A stretch of DNA of 64,000 nucleotides from Arenibacter antarcticus (GTDB taxonomy: Bacteria; Bacteroidota; Bacteroidia; Flavobacteriales; Flavobacteriaceae): assembly GCF_041320605.1 (NCBI RefSeq), contig NZ_CP166679.1, positions 744,001 through 808,000 of the forward strand, read 5' to 3'. The notes under the pieces are model-generated. The model did not search any database. It worked only from the letters and a program-made list of their open reading frames with translations, and was not told the DNA's origin. Position numbers and translations under genes: made by a program. Shown piece after piece: positions 37,361 through 47,027 of this stretch. Each line of letters opens with the position of its first letter. The stretch's first letter is position 1.

Positions 37361-38110
37361 TTATTTTTTGTGATCTGCCAACATATCAATCAAACTGATT
37401 GATGAATCTTCCATGTCATTTACAATACTGTCGATTTTTGCAATGATATAGTTGTAAAAGATTTGAAGAATGATCGCAGTAATAAGACCAAATACTGTAG
37501 TCAATAATGCTACCTGGATATCACCTGCAATAAGTGAAGCACTTAAGTTACCTACCGCTGCAATTTTCTGGAAAGCCTGAATCATCCCGATTACCGTACC
37601 CATAAATCCAAGCATCGGTGCAACCGCAATAAACAACGATAACCAAGAAACGTTTTTCTCTAATTGTCCCATTTGAACACCACCGTAAGCAATAACCGCT
37701 TTCTCGGCAGATTCAATGCTGTCACCAGCTCTCTCTAACCCTTGATAGTAGATAGATGCAACTGGACCTTTTGTATTTCTACACACTTCCTTAGCAGCTT
37801 CAATTCCACCAGAAGCCAAAGCGTCTTCAACTTGTAATTTCAATTTAGTAGTATTGGTTGTTGCCAAGTTTAAATAAATAATCCTTTCAATAGCGACAGC
37901 CAATCCAAGGATCAAACACAAAAGAACGATACCCATAAATCCAGCACCCCCTTGTATAAACTGTTCCTTCAACACTTGTGTAAAACCTTTTTCAGCAGCT
38001 GGAGCCGCTTCTTGCAAAACTGCCGCCGCAGCCACAACTTTCGCACTTACCGTATTTGTACCTGCTACAAATAACCCAGCTGTTGCTAGGATAGAGAATA
38101 ATCTTTTCAT
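37361..38110 (-). CDS. exbB: MotA/TolQ/ExbB proton channel family protein
   Basis: 249 residues. An N-terminal signal-like helix is followed by a short periplasmic stretch, then three helices in the ExbB pattern: AGFMGIVLLCLILGLAVAIERI, VSWLSLFIAVAPMLGFMGTVIGMI and DIQVALLTTVFGLITAIILQIF. The Gly/Thr-rich second part forms the channel that passes protons to ExbD. It is the first gene of the motor operon. Confidence 0.93.
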   Translation of the reverse strand: MKRLFSILATAGLFVAGTNTVSAKVVAAAAVLQEAAPAAEKGFTQVLKEQFIQGGAGFMGIVLLCLILGLAVAIERIIYLNLATTNTTKLKLQVEDALASGGIEAAKEVCRNTKGPVASIYYQGLERAGDSIESAEKAVIAYGGVQMGQLEKNVSWLSLFIAVAPMLGFMGTVIGMIQAFQKIAAVGNLSASLIAGDIQVALLTTVFGLITAIILQIFYNYIIAKIDSIVNDMEDSSISLIDMLADHKK

Positions 38111-38187
38111 TTTCTAAACTTAATTTTAGTTAGTTAATAGGGTTAAAGATAAAAAAAAAACACAATAAAAAAATTAAAACTTAACAG

Positions 38188-38275
38188 CAGAGAGGAAGGG
38201 ATTCGAACCCTCGATACCCTTTTGAGGTATACACACTTTCCAGGCGTGCGCCTTCGACCACTCGGCCACCTCTCT
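38188..38275 (-). tRNA. tRNA-Ser (anticodon GGA)
   Basis: The minus strand folds as an 88-nt tRNA with acceptor AGAGAGG/CCTCTCT, D arm TGGCCGAGTGGTCGAAGGC, anticodon loop CTGGAAA (anticodon GGA), a long variable arm (GTATACC...GGTATC) as expected for serine, and T arm GGTTCGAATCC. The discriminator is G; CCA is not encoded. Confidence 0.95.
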
Positions 38276-38348
38276 ATTTCATTATCCTTTTACCGGGCAG
38301 CCAAATAACAAAAAAAATACTAGAGTAAGAAATTTAGTCTGTTATTTT

Positions 38349-39380
38349 TTATTGCATTTCTCCCCTCAGAGACGTTTCAAATATGGTTTTGAACAAGTTA
38401 GGTGAAACATTATTTCCTAAAAGATACATCAATTTCGTGATTGCAGCCTCAGTTGTGATGTCTTTTCCATTGATAAGACCTAATTTTTGGAGGTGTTCAC
38501 TGGTCTCATACTGCCCCATTATGACACTTCCTCCCGAACATTGCGTTACATTCACTACAAATATACCTTTTTTAATAGCTTCACCAAGCTCTTTTCTGAA
38601 CCATTCTTCAGTGGAGGCATTACCCGATCCATAGGTCTCCAAAACCAAGGCTTTTAAATTTGGCGTGTTTAAAATACTGTGCAATAATGCGCGACTCAAA
38701 CTGGGGAAAATCTTTAAAATGGCGACATTTTGATCCATTTCCTTATTCACCTTAAGCTTTTTCCCCCTTTTAACCTTTAACAAAGCTTCCTGATTCACCT
38801 TTAAATGAACCCCAGATTCAACCAAGGACGGATAATTCAAGGAAGCAAATGCCTCAAAATGTTCGGCATTGATCTTAGTAGTTCGGTTTGCCCTATAGAG
38901 TTTATATTCAAAATAAAGACAGACTTCCCGCACTAGCGGTTTGTCATTTTCTTGCAGGGCAGCTATCTGTATAGACGTAATAAGGTTCTCCTTGGCATCG
39001 GTCCGCAAATCCCCGATAGGCAATTGCGACCCCGTAAAGACCACTGGTTTATCTAGATTTTCCAACATATAACTCAATGCAGATGAGGTATAGCTCATAG
39101 TATCGCTGCCATGCAACACCACAAATCCATCATGACTAGCATAATGTACTTCAATTATCTCAGCAATAACCACCCAACTCGTGATATTCATATTAGAGGA
39201 ATCTATTGGGGTTTCAAAAGAAACACTATCAATATCACAATCCAACTGATTAAGTTCAGGAATATGTTTCAACAACTTCTTGAAATTGAAAGCCTTTAGC
39301 GCTCCAGTTTCGTAGTCTTTAACCATCCCAATAGTCCCTCCCGTGTAAATCAGGAGGATTTTTGTCTTTTTATTTACCAA
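38349..39380 (-). CDS. ansA: Type I L-asparaginase
   Basis: Hydrolyses asparagine to aspartate and ammonia, and is expected in the cytoplasm as no signal peptide is present. The 343-residue protein shows the first catalytic threonine in YTGGTIGM (Thr16) and the second in LHGSDTM, then VFTGSQLP and LVLETYGSGNA, as in AnsA/L-asparaginase 1. Together with asnA it gives the cell both directions of asparagine metabolism. It lies 89 bp downstream of tatD on the same strand. Confidence 0.95.
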   Translation of the reverse strand: MVNKKTKILLIYTGGTIGMVKDYETGALKAFNFKKLLKHIPELNQLDCDIDSVSFETPIDSSNMNITSWVVIAEIIEVHYASHDGFVVLHGSDTMSYTSSALSYMLENLDKPVVFTGSQLPIGDLRTDAKENLITSIQIAALQENDKPLVREVCLYFEYKLYRANRTTKINAEHFEAFASLNYPSLVESGVHLKVNQEALLKVKRGKKLKVNKEMDQNVAILKIFPSLSRALLHSILNTPNLKALVLETYGSGNASTEEWFRKELGEAIKKGIFVVNVTQCSGGSVIMGQYETSEHLQKLGLINGKDITTEAAITKLMYLLGNNVSPNLFKTIFETSLRGEMQ

Positions 39381-39469
39381 GCTCGAGCTGTTTTTGATAA
39401 AAATTTATAAATATCTACACTACAGTGCTTCCCTAATCGATGCCGCACAATAATTGCACATCATCAATA

Positions 39470-40237
39470 CTACACCCCAAAAACCTCCTTGGAATTTGCA
39501 GTTGTAATCACCGCTACTTCTTCTATATCCTTATTATATAGTGCAGCAACCTTTTCCAACACATACATTAAATAGGAACTCTCATTGCGTTTTCCCCGAA
39601 ACGGCATGGGGGCCAAATATGGAGAATCTGTCTCCAGCACAACATGGTTTAGGTCAATTTTATTTAAAAAAGTATCTAGCTTCCCATTTTTAAAGGTAAC
39701 CACTCCCCCAATTCCCAACTTCATATTATAGGAAATAGCCTTTTTTGCCTGTTCATAATCTCCAGTAAAACAATGAAATATACCAAAGAGATCGTCACCC
39801 TTCTCAGATTCAAGAATTTCAAAAATCTCATCAAAACTATCCCTTCCGTGAATGACAATAGGGTATCCATATTTTTTAGCCCATTGAATCTGTTGCTTAA
39901 AGGCAATTTTCTGCTGTTCTAAAAAACTTTTATCCCAATACAGATCTATTCCAATTTCCCCTACAGCGTAGAATTTTCTAGCGGCCAGCAACTCTTCCAC
40001 ATGCGCCAATTCTTCCCTGAAATTTTCCTTCACATAGGTGGGATGCAGCCCCATCATTAGAAAAACATTCTCTGGATGCGCCTTCTCTAGATCCAACATA
40101 GAAGTGGTATAGGAAGAATCTATCGCCGGGATAAAAAATCGCGTTATTCCCAAATCTAGAGCTGTATTAATTACCAACTCCCTATCATTCTCAAAAAGCT
40201 CGCTATATAAATGTGTGTGCGTATCCGTTATCGTCAT
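39470..40237 (-). CDS. tatD: TatD family metal-dependent DNase
   Basis: 255 residues with the TatD motifs: DTHTHLYS at the N-terminus, GEIGIDLYWD, VIHGRDSFDE, FHCFTG and LETDSPYLAP. These place metal ligands in the TIM barrel. Family members are 3'-5' exonucleases active on DNA, with roles in repair. It is divergent from the aspartic protease gene with 37 bp between starts. Confidence 0.94.
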   Translation of the reverse strand: MTITDTHTHLYSELFENDRELVINTALDLGITRFFIPAIDSSYTTSMLDLEKAHPENVFLMMGLHPTYVKENFREELAHVEELLAARKFYAVGEIGIDLYWDKSFLEQQKIAFKQQIQWAKKYGYPIVIHGRDSFDEIFEILESEKGDDLFGIFHCFTGDYEQAKKAISYNMKLGIGGVVTFKNGKLDTFLNKIDLNHVVLETDSPYLAPMPFRGKRNESSYLMYVLEKVAALYNKDIEEVAVITTANSKEVFGV

Positions 40238-40274
40238 GGAACAAAAATAAGATTATCTTTGACAAAAAAAGTAG

Positions 40275-40715
40275 ATGACCAATCTTAAAGCGTTTCTTAA
40301 GAAAAAAAAATACACCTGTATTCCCCTTACCCTTACTGCCACCAATCATTTTGAAATAAATGTCACTATCAATGGTATTGTCGGGTTATTTATATTGGAT
40401 ACAGGGGCCTCAAATACCTGTATCGGAATAGATAAAATAGATTTTTTTAAACTAAATTCTAAAGACTCCAAAATTAAGGCTGCCGGTGCAGGCGCTACAG
40501 AAATGCTAACCAAATTATCTACAAAAAACAAAATTGAAATTGGAAGCTGGATAAAAGAAAAGCACAAAATCGTCCTTTTCGACCTTGTACATGTAAATGA
40601 AGCACTTACTTCTCACCAGGCCATGCCAGTAGATGGCATTATTGGTGCTGATATATTGAAAAAGGGAAAAGCGATCATCGATTATAAGAAAACCAGACTT
40701 TTCTTAAAACAGTAA
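40275..40715 (+). CDS. Retropepsin-like aspartic protease
   Basis: A 146-residue single-domain protease. The catalytic motif ILDTGASNT (Asp42) and the later DGIIGADIL are typical of the single-domain fold that works as a dimer, as in retroviral proteases. There is no signal peptide, but a basic, hydrophobic start. Substrate is unknown. It is a lone gene ending at a shared terminator. Confidence 0.88.
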   Translation: MTNLKAFLKKKKYTCIPLTLTATNHFEINVTINGIVGLFILDTGASNTCIGIDKIDFFKLNSKDSKIKAAGAGATEMLTKLSTKNKIEIGSWIKEKHKIVLFDLVHVNEALTSHQAMPVDGIIGADILKKGKAIIDYKKTRLFLKQ

Positions 40716-40752
40716 GCCCTTATTTCAGCATTAAATATTTCCCTTAAAAAAT

Positions 40753-40785
40753 AAGGCCCGCAAGATTTAGAATCCAGCGGGCCTT
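40753..40785. terminator. Bidirectional terminator
   Basis: A 9-bp perfect stem, AAGGCCCGC / GCGGGCCTT, with a 15-nt loop. T-rich sequence follows on both strands, so it serves both the protease gene and the convergent odhB. Confidence 0.85.
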
Positions 40786-40810
40786 TTATAATTTCAATAT
40801 CGTTGCAAGA

Positions 40811-42031
40811 CTACATCTCTAATGCCTTCTTAACATTATTGTCCATCAACAACTCCTCAGGACTCTCCAGAGCTTCCTTAACAGCCACCAAGAAGCCAAC
40901 AGACTCCTTACCGTCTATAATCCTGTGATCATAGGACAATGCCACATACATAATAGGAGCAATTGCAATAGCACCGTCTCTGGCTATAGGTCGCTCAACA
41001 ATATTGTGCATCCCTAAAATAGCACTCTGCGGCGGGTTGATAATTGGAGTAGATAGCATGGATCCGAATACGCCACCATTGGTAATGGTAAAGGTACCCC
41101 CGGTCATTTCATCTACAGTAATATCTCCCTCACGCGCCCTTATGGCCAATCTTTTAACTTCGGATTCCACACCCCTAAAGCTTAGGTTTTCCGCATTTCT
41201 GATTACGGGTACCATAAGTCCTTTTGGACCGGAAACCGCAATACTAATATCACAGAAATCAAAAGAAATCATTTCTTTCCCGTCTATCATTGAGTTTACC
41301 GATGGGTACATCTGCAAAGCCCTGATCACCGCTTTGGTGAAAAATGACATAAACCCAAGACCCACGTTATGTTTATTCTTAAAATCCTCCTTATACTGCT
41401 CCCTCAACTTAAAAATAGCAGACATATCCACTTCGTTAAACGTGGTAAGCATAGCCGTTTCGTTCTTAGCCGTAACAAGTCGCTCAGCAACCTTACGACG
41501 CAACATTGACAATTTAGTGCGACTCTGCCCTCTGTTGCCACCTGTTGGAGTACCCATAGAAGGAACCGACTTAATAGCATCCTCTTTGGTTACCCTTCCG
41601 TCTTTACCTGTACCTTTTATACTAGCTGGATCTACCTCTTTCTCCGCTAGAATTTTCTTAGCTGCAGGAGAAGCTGCACCTGTGGCATAACTTGTTTTTT
41701 CGGCTTTAGCCGCTACAGGTTTATCTGCAACCTTTTTCTCTTTCGGCTTGGATTCTGAGTCCGCCTCTTTTTTGGAAGATCCTTCGGGTCTCGAGGCACT
41801 AGTATCTATTAAACATACCACTGCTCCTACCGCCACAGCATCGCCAACCTCCGCTTTGAAGGTAATAACTCCACTCTCTTCCGCAGGCAATTCTAAGGTA
41901 GCCTTATCAGAGTCCACCTCTGCAATGGCCTGATCTTTCTCAACATAATCCCCATCATTCACCAACCATTCCGCTATCTCTACTTCCGTAATAGATTCCC
42001 CCGGGGAAGGAACTTTCATTTCTAAAATCAT
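40811..42031 (-). CDS. odhB: 2-oxoglutarate dehydrogenase E2 (dihydrolipoyl succinyltransferase)
   Basis: 406 residues: a lipoyl domain with the modified lysine in [10 protein letters not shown] (Lys43), an Ala/Lys/Glu-rich linker, a peripheral-subunit-binding domain ([22 protein letters not shown]), and the catalytic domain with SYDHRIIDG near the end holding the active histidine. It transfers the succinyl group to CoA in the TCA cycle. It follows odhA by 93 bp. The E3 subunit is not encoded here. Confidence 0.97.
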   Translation of the reverse strand: MILEMKVPSPGESITEVEIAEWLVNDGDYVEKDQAIAEVDSDKATLELPAEESGVITFKAEVGDAVAVGAVVCLIDTSASRPEGSSKKEADSESKPKEKKVADKPVAAKAEKTSYATGAASPAAKKILAEKEVDPASIKGTGKDGRVTKEDAIKSVPSMGTPTGGNRGQSRTKLSMLRRKVAERLVTAKNETAMLTTFNEVDMSAIFKLREQYKEDFKNKHNVGLGFMSFFTKAVIRALQMYPSVNSMIDGKEMISFDFCDISIAVSGPKGLMVPVIRNAENLSFRGVESEVKRLAIRAREGDITVDEMTGGTFTITNGGVFGSMLSTPIINPPQSAILGMHNIVERPIARDGAIAIAPIMYVALSYDHRIIDGKESVGFLVAVKEALESPEELLMDNNVKKALEM

Positions 42032-42124
42032 TTGTTATAATTTTAATTTTTGTTTTACCTTAATTAATTCCAGTACTATGATCAATAAGGGGATCACTTT
42101 CGTTATTATTTATTTAGAAATCCC

Positions 42125-44941
42125 TTAACCTTCTTTTCTAGCAGCATCTGGGGTTCTACTCATATTATTTTTTTCGATATCGAAAACATAATCGATTACT
42201 TGCTGATGACGGCGCTTGGAACGTACCGCACTTCCCGCAGCCGGAGAGGCATAAAATCTTCTGGAAGCCACCCTTAATTTATTGGCTTCGCTAAAGTGCA
42301 TCACCATATGGCCCCAAGCTCCCATATTTCTAGGTTCTTCCTGGGCCCACACCTTATCGTCAGCGAATTTATATTTTTCCATTATAGCTTTCATTTGTCT
42401 AGAAGGCACTGGGAACAATTGCTCCACTCGCACCAAAGCTACATCATCCCGTTTATTTTCCTCCTTAACTGCTAAGAGATCATAATAGAACTTACCAGTA
42501 CAAAATACTAAACTTTTTACTTTTTTCACATCAGCGGTAGCATCGTCTATTACCTCCTGAAACTTTCCATCAGTAAACTCCTCAACTGTAGACACCGCCC
42601 GCGCGTGCCTTAAAAGACTTTTTGGGGTAAATACGATTAGTGGCTTCCTGAAATCTACCTTCATATGTTTTCTTAACATATGGAATAAATTAGCAGGAGT
42701 AGTGACATCTGCGATATACATATTGTCCCTAGCACATAATTGTAAATAACGTTCCATTCGCGCTGAGGAATGCTCTGCACCTTGACCTTCATAACCGTGT
42801 GGCAATAACATGACCAACCCATTTTGCAATTTCCATTTATCCTCGGCCGCCGAAATGTATTGATCGATCATTATTTGGGCACCATTACTAAAGTCCCCAA
42901 ATTGGGCTTCCCAAATAGTAAGGGTGTTTGGACTCGCCATGGCATACCCATAATCAAACCCTACCACACCGTATTCGGACAATAGGGAATTGTATATTTG
43001 AAATATACCCTGATCTTTAGATATATGATTAAGCAACATGACTTCTTCCTCGCTCTCCTCCACTTTCATCACGGCATGACGATGAGAAAAGGTACCCCTC
43101 TCCACATCCTGTCCGGACATACGGACGCCGTAGCCTTCCTCCAATAAGGAACCATAGGCCAACAGCTCTCCCATGGCCCAATCCAAGGTATTGTTCTTAA
43201 AAAACATATCCCTTCGATCCTTCACCAATTTCTCCACTTTACGCAAGAACTTTTTATCCTTTGGCAATTGGGTCAATACTTCCGCTATTTGGCTAAGCTT
43301 TTCTTTACTATACCTCGTATCTACAGGATCCATCATCTCCCAATCTCCCGCATGGTGAAAACCTTTCCATTCATCGGCCATAAATGGGGTAATCACCGTC
43401 TTATCTTCTTTTCTGGAATCTTCCAATTCCTCTTCAAGGTCCGCCTTATATTGCTGCTCTATTTCCTTAACATAGTTCTCCTCAATAATGCCTTGAGCCA
43501 ACAAGCTTTCAGCATAAATATCCCTTGCATTTGGGTGTTTGGCTATTGCCTTATACAATTTAGGCTGAGTAAATCGTGGTTCATCACCTTCATTATGTCC
43601 ATATTTCCTATACCCCAAGAGATCTAAGAACACATCTCTTTTAAAGCGCATCCTAAATTCAAGGGCAAAAAGTGAAGCGTGCACTACTGCCTCCGCATCA
43701 TCCGCATTTACGTGTAATACCGGACTTAGGGTCACTTTAGCCACATCCGTACAATAGGTGGAACTACGAGCGTCCAAATAGTTGGTGGTAAATCCAATTT
43801 GGTTATTCACCACAATATGAATGGTGCCATTGGTCTTATAGCCCTCCAAGTTAGCCATTTGCACCAACTCATAAACAAGTCCCTGCCCTGCGATAGCAGC
43901 ATCACCATGCACTACAATAGGTAAAACCTTTGAAAAATCGTCTGGGAAGTGAGTATCTTGCTTTGCCCTAGCTATTCCTTCGACAACCGCACCTACTGTT
44001 TCCAAGTGGGAAGGATTGGGGGCAATATTCATTTTAATCTTTTTACCGTTTTTAGCCTTACGTTCAGAGGTCCAACCAAGATGGTATTTCACATCACCAT
44101 CGAAGATTTCCTGTTCATAATCTTTTCCATCAAACTCACTAAAGATATCTTTGGGTTGCTTTCCGAAAATATTGGTCAGCACGTTTAGTCGACCTCTATG
44201 GGCCATACCCATTACAAATTGTTCTACCCCCATTTCCGCTGCCTTTTCTACCATAGTATCCAAGGCAGGAATCAATGACTCGTTTCCTTCCAACGAAAAT
44301 CGTTTTTGCCCCACATATTTAGTATGCAAGAACCCCTCAAAAGCAACCGCTTCGTTCAACTTCTTAAGGATATGTTTCTTTTGCTCGTTATCAAAATTGG
44401 GATGGTTGTCATTTACGTTCAACCAATTCTGTATCCATTCTACCCGCTCTGGGTTTCTGATATACATATATTCCACACCAATGGCGTCACAATAGATGAT
44501 AGTGAGGTGTTCAATTATCTTTTCCAGGGTATTTGGGCCAATGCCCAATATCTCCCCTGCGGTAAAAACGGTATTCAAATCGGACTTTTCCAATCCAAAT
44601 ACTTCCAAGTCTAGGGATGGAAAGTATTGCCTTCTCTCCCTTACCGGATTAGTCTTGGTAAACAGGTGTCCCCTTGTCCTATAGCCGTCTATTAAACGCA
44701 CTACTTGGAATTCCTTTTGCAAGACCTTGGGCACTTCCACCTCCTGTCCGCCTGCGACTGACAGTGGTCCCGTTTCTGATCCAGAATCCCAACCTTCGCC
44801 GGAATTTTCGATACCAAAATCGAAGCCTTGAAAAAAAGCTCTCCAACTGGGCTCTACACTATCAGGGTTAATTAAATACTTGTCGTATAATTCTGCAAAA
44901 TAAGAAGTGTGTGCAGCGTTTAAAAAAGAATATTTATCCAT
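42125..44941 (-). CDS. odhA: 2-oxoglutarate dehydrogenase E1 component
   Basis: A 938-residue thiamine-diphosphate enzyme that decarboxylates 2-oxoglutarate and passes the succinyl group to OdhB. The N-terminus begins with the E1-specific tail (SFLNAAHTSYFAELYDKYL), then MAHRGRLNVL, HGDAAIAGQGLVYE (diphosphate-binding region), GYRKYGHNEGDEP, and the transketolase-like half with LPHGYEGQGAEHSSARMERYLQ. It is the first gene of odhA-odhB. The lone -7 match TATTTTTG at 44976-44983 may belong to it. Confidence 0.97.
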   Translation of the reverse strand: MDKYSFLNAAHTSYFAELYDKYLINPDSVEPSWRAFFQGFDFGIENSGEGWDSGSETGPLSVAGGQEVEVPKVLQKEFQVVRLIDGYRTRGHLFTKTNPVRERRQYFPSLDLEVFGLEKSDLNTVFTAGEILGIGPNTLEKIIEHLTIIYCDAIGVEYMYIRNPERVEWIQNWLNVNDNHPNFDNEQKKHILKKLNEAVAFEGFLHTKYVGQKRFSLEGNESLIPALDTMVEKAAEMGVEQFVMGMAHRGRLNVLTNIFGKQPKDIFSEFDGKDYEQEIFDGDVKYHLGWTSERKAKNGKKIKMNIAPNPSHLETVGAVVEGIARAKQDTHFPDDFSKVLPIVVHGDAAIAGQGLVYELVQMANLEGYKTNGTIHIVVNNQIGFTTNYLDARSSTYCTDVAKVTLSPVLHVNADDAEAVVHASLFALEFRMRFKRDVFLDLLGYRKYGHNEGDEPRFTQPKLYKAIAKHPNARDIYAESLLAQGIIEENYVKEIEQQYKADLEEELEDSRKEDKTVITPFMADEWKGFHHAGDWEMMDPVDTRYSKEKLSQIAEVLTQLPKDKKFLRKVEKLVKDRRDMFFKNNTLDWAMGELLAYGSLLEEGYGVRMSGQDVERGTFSHRHAVMKVEESEEEVMLLNHISKDQGIFQIYNSLLSEYGVVGFDYGYAMASPNTLTIWEAQFGDFSNGAQIMIDQYISAAEDKWKLQNGLVMLLPHGYEGQGAEHSSARMERYLQLCARDNMYIADVTTPANLFHMLRKHMKVDFRKPLIVFTPKSLLRHARAVSTVEEFTDGKFQEVIDDATADVKKVKSLVFCTGKFYYDLLAVKEENKRDDVALVRVEQLFPVPSRQMKAIMEKYKFADDKVWAQEEPRNMGAWGHMVMHFSEANKLRVASRRFYASPAAGSAVRSKRRHQQVIDYVFDIEKNNMSRTPDAARKEG

Positions 44942-45045
44942 GAAAAAATTCTCTGTCTTTTGAACAAAATTTAATCAAAAATACAACATTTCACATATCT
45001 AAGCTTATCTTAGACCTTAATATTGGTAAATATTTAGCAATAATT

Positions 45046-45576
45046 ATGAAAACTGGATATTCCTTACTTAAATCACCTTTTTTACTTCTGTTTTTTAGCC
45101 TTTTAACAACTATTTCCTATTCTCAAGGAAAGCCAACTACTTCTGATTTTTGGAAAAGGGTTCAACTTGGCGGAGGTTTAGGCCTAGGCTTTGGAAATAA
45201 CAGCTTCAATGCATCAGTTTCTCCTTCCGCAATTTATAGGATCTCCAATGAATTTGGCATGGGAATGGGCCTAAATTTAAATTACGCTAAATTTAACAAC
45301 GCGAAATTATTGGCCTATGGAGGATCGTTTTTAACATTTTACAACCCCATTCCCGTACTACAATTTTCTGCAGAACTTGAGCAACTCAGGGTCAATACCA
45401 GGATTGAATTGGACGGCAGAAACTCGGAAAATGCCTATTGGTCCCCTGCCCTGTTTACGGGAATTGGGTACAGCATGCCGAATGTCACCTTGGGGGTGAG
45501 ATACAACCTTTTACACGACGATCAAAAAAGCATCTACGCCAACGCGCTAATGCCTTTTATCCGTGTCTATTTCTAA
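45046..45576 (+). CDS. Outer-membrane beta-barrel-like protein
   Basis: 176 residues with a signal peptide (hydrophobic LLLFFSLLTTISYSQG) and a run of alternating strands (GGGLGLGFGNNSFNASVSPS, GMGMGLNLNYAKF, FTGIGYSMPNVTLGVRYNLL). It looks like a small eight-strand barrel. Homologues next to odhA are often labelled alpha-ketoglutarate decarboxylase, but nothing in this sequence supports an enzyme; the label likely comes from its neighbour. It ends 1 bp from a convergent gene. Confidence 0.7.
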   Translation: MKTGYSLLKSPFLLLFFSLLTTISYSQGKPTTSDFWKRVQLGGGLGLGFGNNSFNASVSPSAIYRISNEFGMGMGLNLNYAKFNNAKLLAYGGSFLTFYNPIPVLQFSAELEQLRVNTRIELDGRNSENAYWSPALFTGIGYSMPNVTLGVRYNLLHDDQKSIYANALMPFIRVYF

Positions 45577-45577
45577 T

Positions 45578-45934
45578 TCAGGATCTGTATTTGTTTCGGA
45601 ACCAAACTTTCTGCCATTCCCGTTTTAAGATCTCAAAACTGACCTCCCTGGATATTTCCACCACATCATTGGTTTTGATCGCTTTTATCGCTTTTTCGGG
45701 CACATCTATGATGTAGAGAACGTTTAGATATTCGGCAAATTTTTCCATGATCAAGTAGTACACTTTTTCATGTACTACTGTCTTCAAATCCATAGGGGAG
45801 ATCGTATCTGGAAAATCTAAACCTACATTAGCCAAGACAAAATCTTTCCTGAGCTGCAACACCAGGTCCTGATAAAGTTTGTTTTCCTGGGCATAAATCA
45901 AAAGTGCCGTGCTATTGGGAAATTGTTGAACCAT
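45578..45934 (-). CDS. Conserved hypothetical protein
   Basis: A 118-residue soluble, acidic-to-neutral, alpha/beta protein without cysteine, signal peptide or membrane segment. It starts MVQQFPNSTALLIYAQENKLYQDL and ends basic (KREWQKVWFRNKYRS). I do not recognise the family. It lies between galE (51 bp) and a convergent barrel gene (1 bp), and its frame is clean, so it is probably real. Confidence 0.65.
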   Translation of the reverse strand: MVQQFPNSTALLIYAQENKLYQDLVLQLRKDFVLANVGLDFPDTISPMDLKTVVHEKVYYLIMEKFAEYLNVLYIIDVPEKAIKAIKTNDVVEISREVSFEILKREWQKVWFRNKYRS

Positions 45935-45985
45935 ATGCTATTTACGGAATTTTCTACTCTTTGGTTTACGCCCTATTTATTAGGA

Positions 45986-47002
45986 TTATTTTCTGATCTT
46001 TTGCTCCCAAACCCAAGCAGATTTCATGGCTTCATCTAAGGTAGATTCTGCTTTCCATCCCAAAACCTTATTGGCTTTAGTGGTATCGGCATATGCGGTC
46101 ATAATATCACCTTCCCTTCTCCCTACAATCTTATAGTTCAATTTTTTACCGGAAACCCTTTCGAAACTTTGGATTGCTTCTAAAACAGAACTTCCTTTTC
46201 CCGTCCCTACATTAAACACCTCGTAATTCTCTTCATTCTTAGCGTTCAATAAACGCTCCAAGGCCACAACATGCGCCTTTGCAAGATCTACTACATGAAT
46301 ATAATCCCGGATACACGTCCCATCTTCTGTAGGGTAATCCCCACCAAAGACCGATATTTGCTCCCTGATTCCGGCTCCAGTCTGAGTAATAAACGGCACC
46401 AAATTTTGAGGCACACCTATAGGCAACTCACCAATCTCAGCAGTTAGATGTGCTCCCATTGGATTAAAATATCTAAGGGCAATGGCGTTGATAGCAGGAG
46501 TCACCTTGCAGGTCTCCTGAATAATTTCCTCCCCAATTTGCTTGGTATTTCCATAAGGCGATTCCGCTGCCTTTACTGGAGCATCTTCGGTAATCGGCAT
46601 TTTATCTGCTTGGCCATAGACCGTACAGGAGGAACTAAAGATAAAACTTGCCCTTTGCTGCTTGGAAATTTCTTTTAGAAGATACACCAAGGTCCCAATA
46701 TTGTTCTCATAGTAGAGCAACGGTTTTTCCACACTCTCTCCTACCGCTTTAGAGGCTGCAAAATGGATAACCCCCGCAATGTCTTGATGGCGTTTAAAAA
46801 AATCCTCTACTTTGGATTTCTCCTTTAGATCCAGTTTTTCAAATTGAGGTTTTTTACCGGTAATGGCCACAATTCCGTCCAACACCTTTTCACTGGAATT
46901 GGATAGGTCGTCTATGATTACCACTTCAAATCCTTTATTCTGTAATTCAACCGTTGTATGGGATCCTATAAATCCCAATCCTCCCGTTACTAGTATCTTC
47001 AT
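45986..47002 (-). CDS. galE: UDP-glucose 4-epimerase
   Basis: 338 residues of an extended SDR: NAD-binding GGLGFIGSH at the N-terminus, FSSSCTVYG with the active serine/threonine region, SPYGNTKQ with the Tyr-XXX-Lys pair, and RYFNPMGAH and GKGSSVLEAIQSFE further on. It interconverts UDP-glucose and UDP-galactose for surface polysaccharide. It is 25 bp after the sugar aminotransferase gene, which supports a role in nucleotide-sugar synthesis. Confidence 0.95.
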   Translation of the reverse strand: MKILVTGGLGFIGSHTTVELQNKGFEVVIIDDLSNSSEKVLDGIVAITGKKPQFEKLDLKEKSKVEDFFKRHQDIAGVIHFAASKAVGESVEKPLLYYENNIGTLVYLLKEISKQQRASFIFSSSCTVYGQADKMPITEDAPVKAAESPYGNTKQIGEEIIQETCKVTPAINAIALRYFNPMGAHLTAEIGELPIGVPQNLVPFITQTGAGIREQISVFGGDYPTEDGTCIRDYIHVVDLAKAHVVALERLLNAKNEENYEVFNVGTGKGSSVLEAIQSFERVSGKKLNYKIVGRREGDIMTAYADTTKANKVLGWKAESTLDEAMKSAWVWEQKIRK

Positions 47003-47027
47003 TTTTCTTGTTATTACTCTTGGTTAT

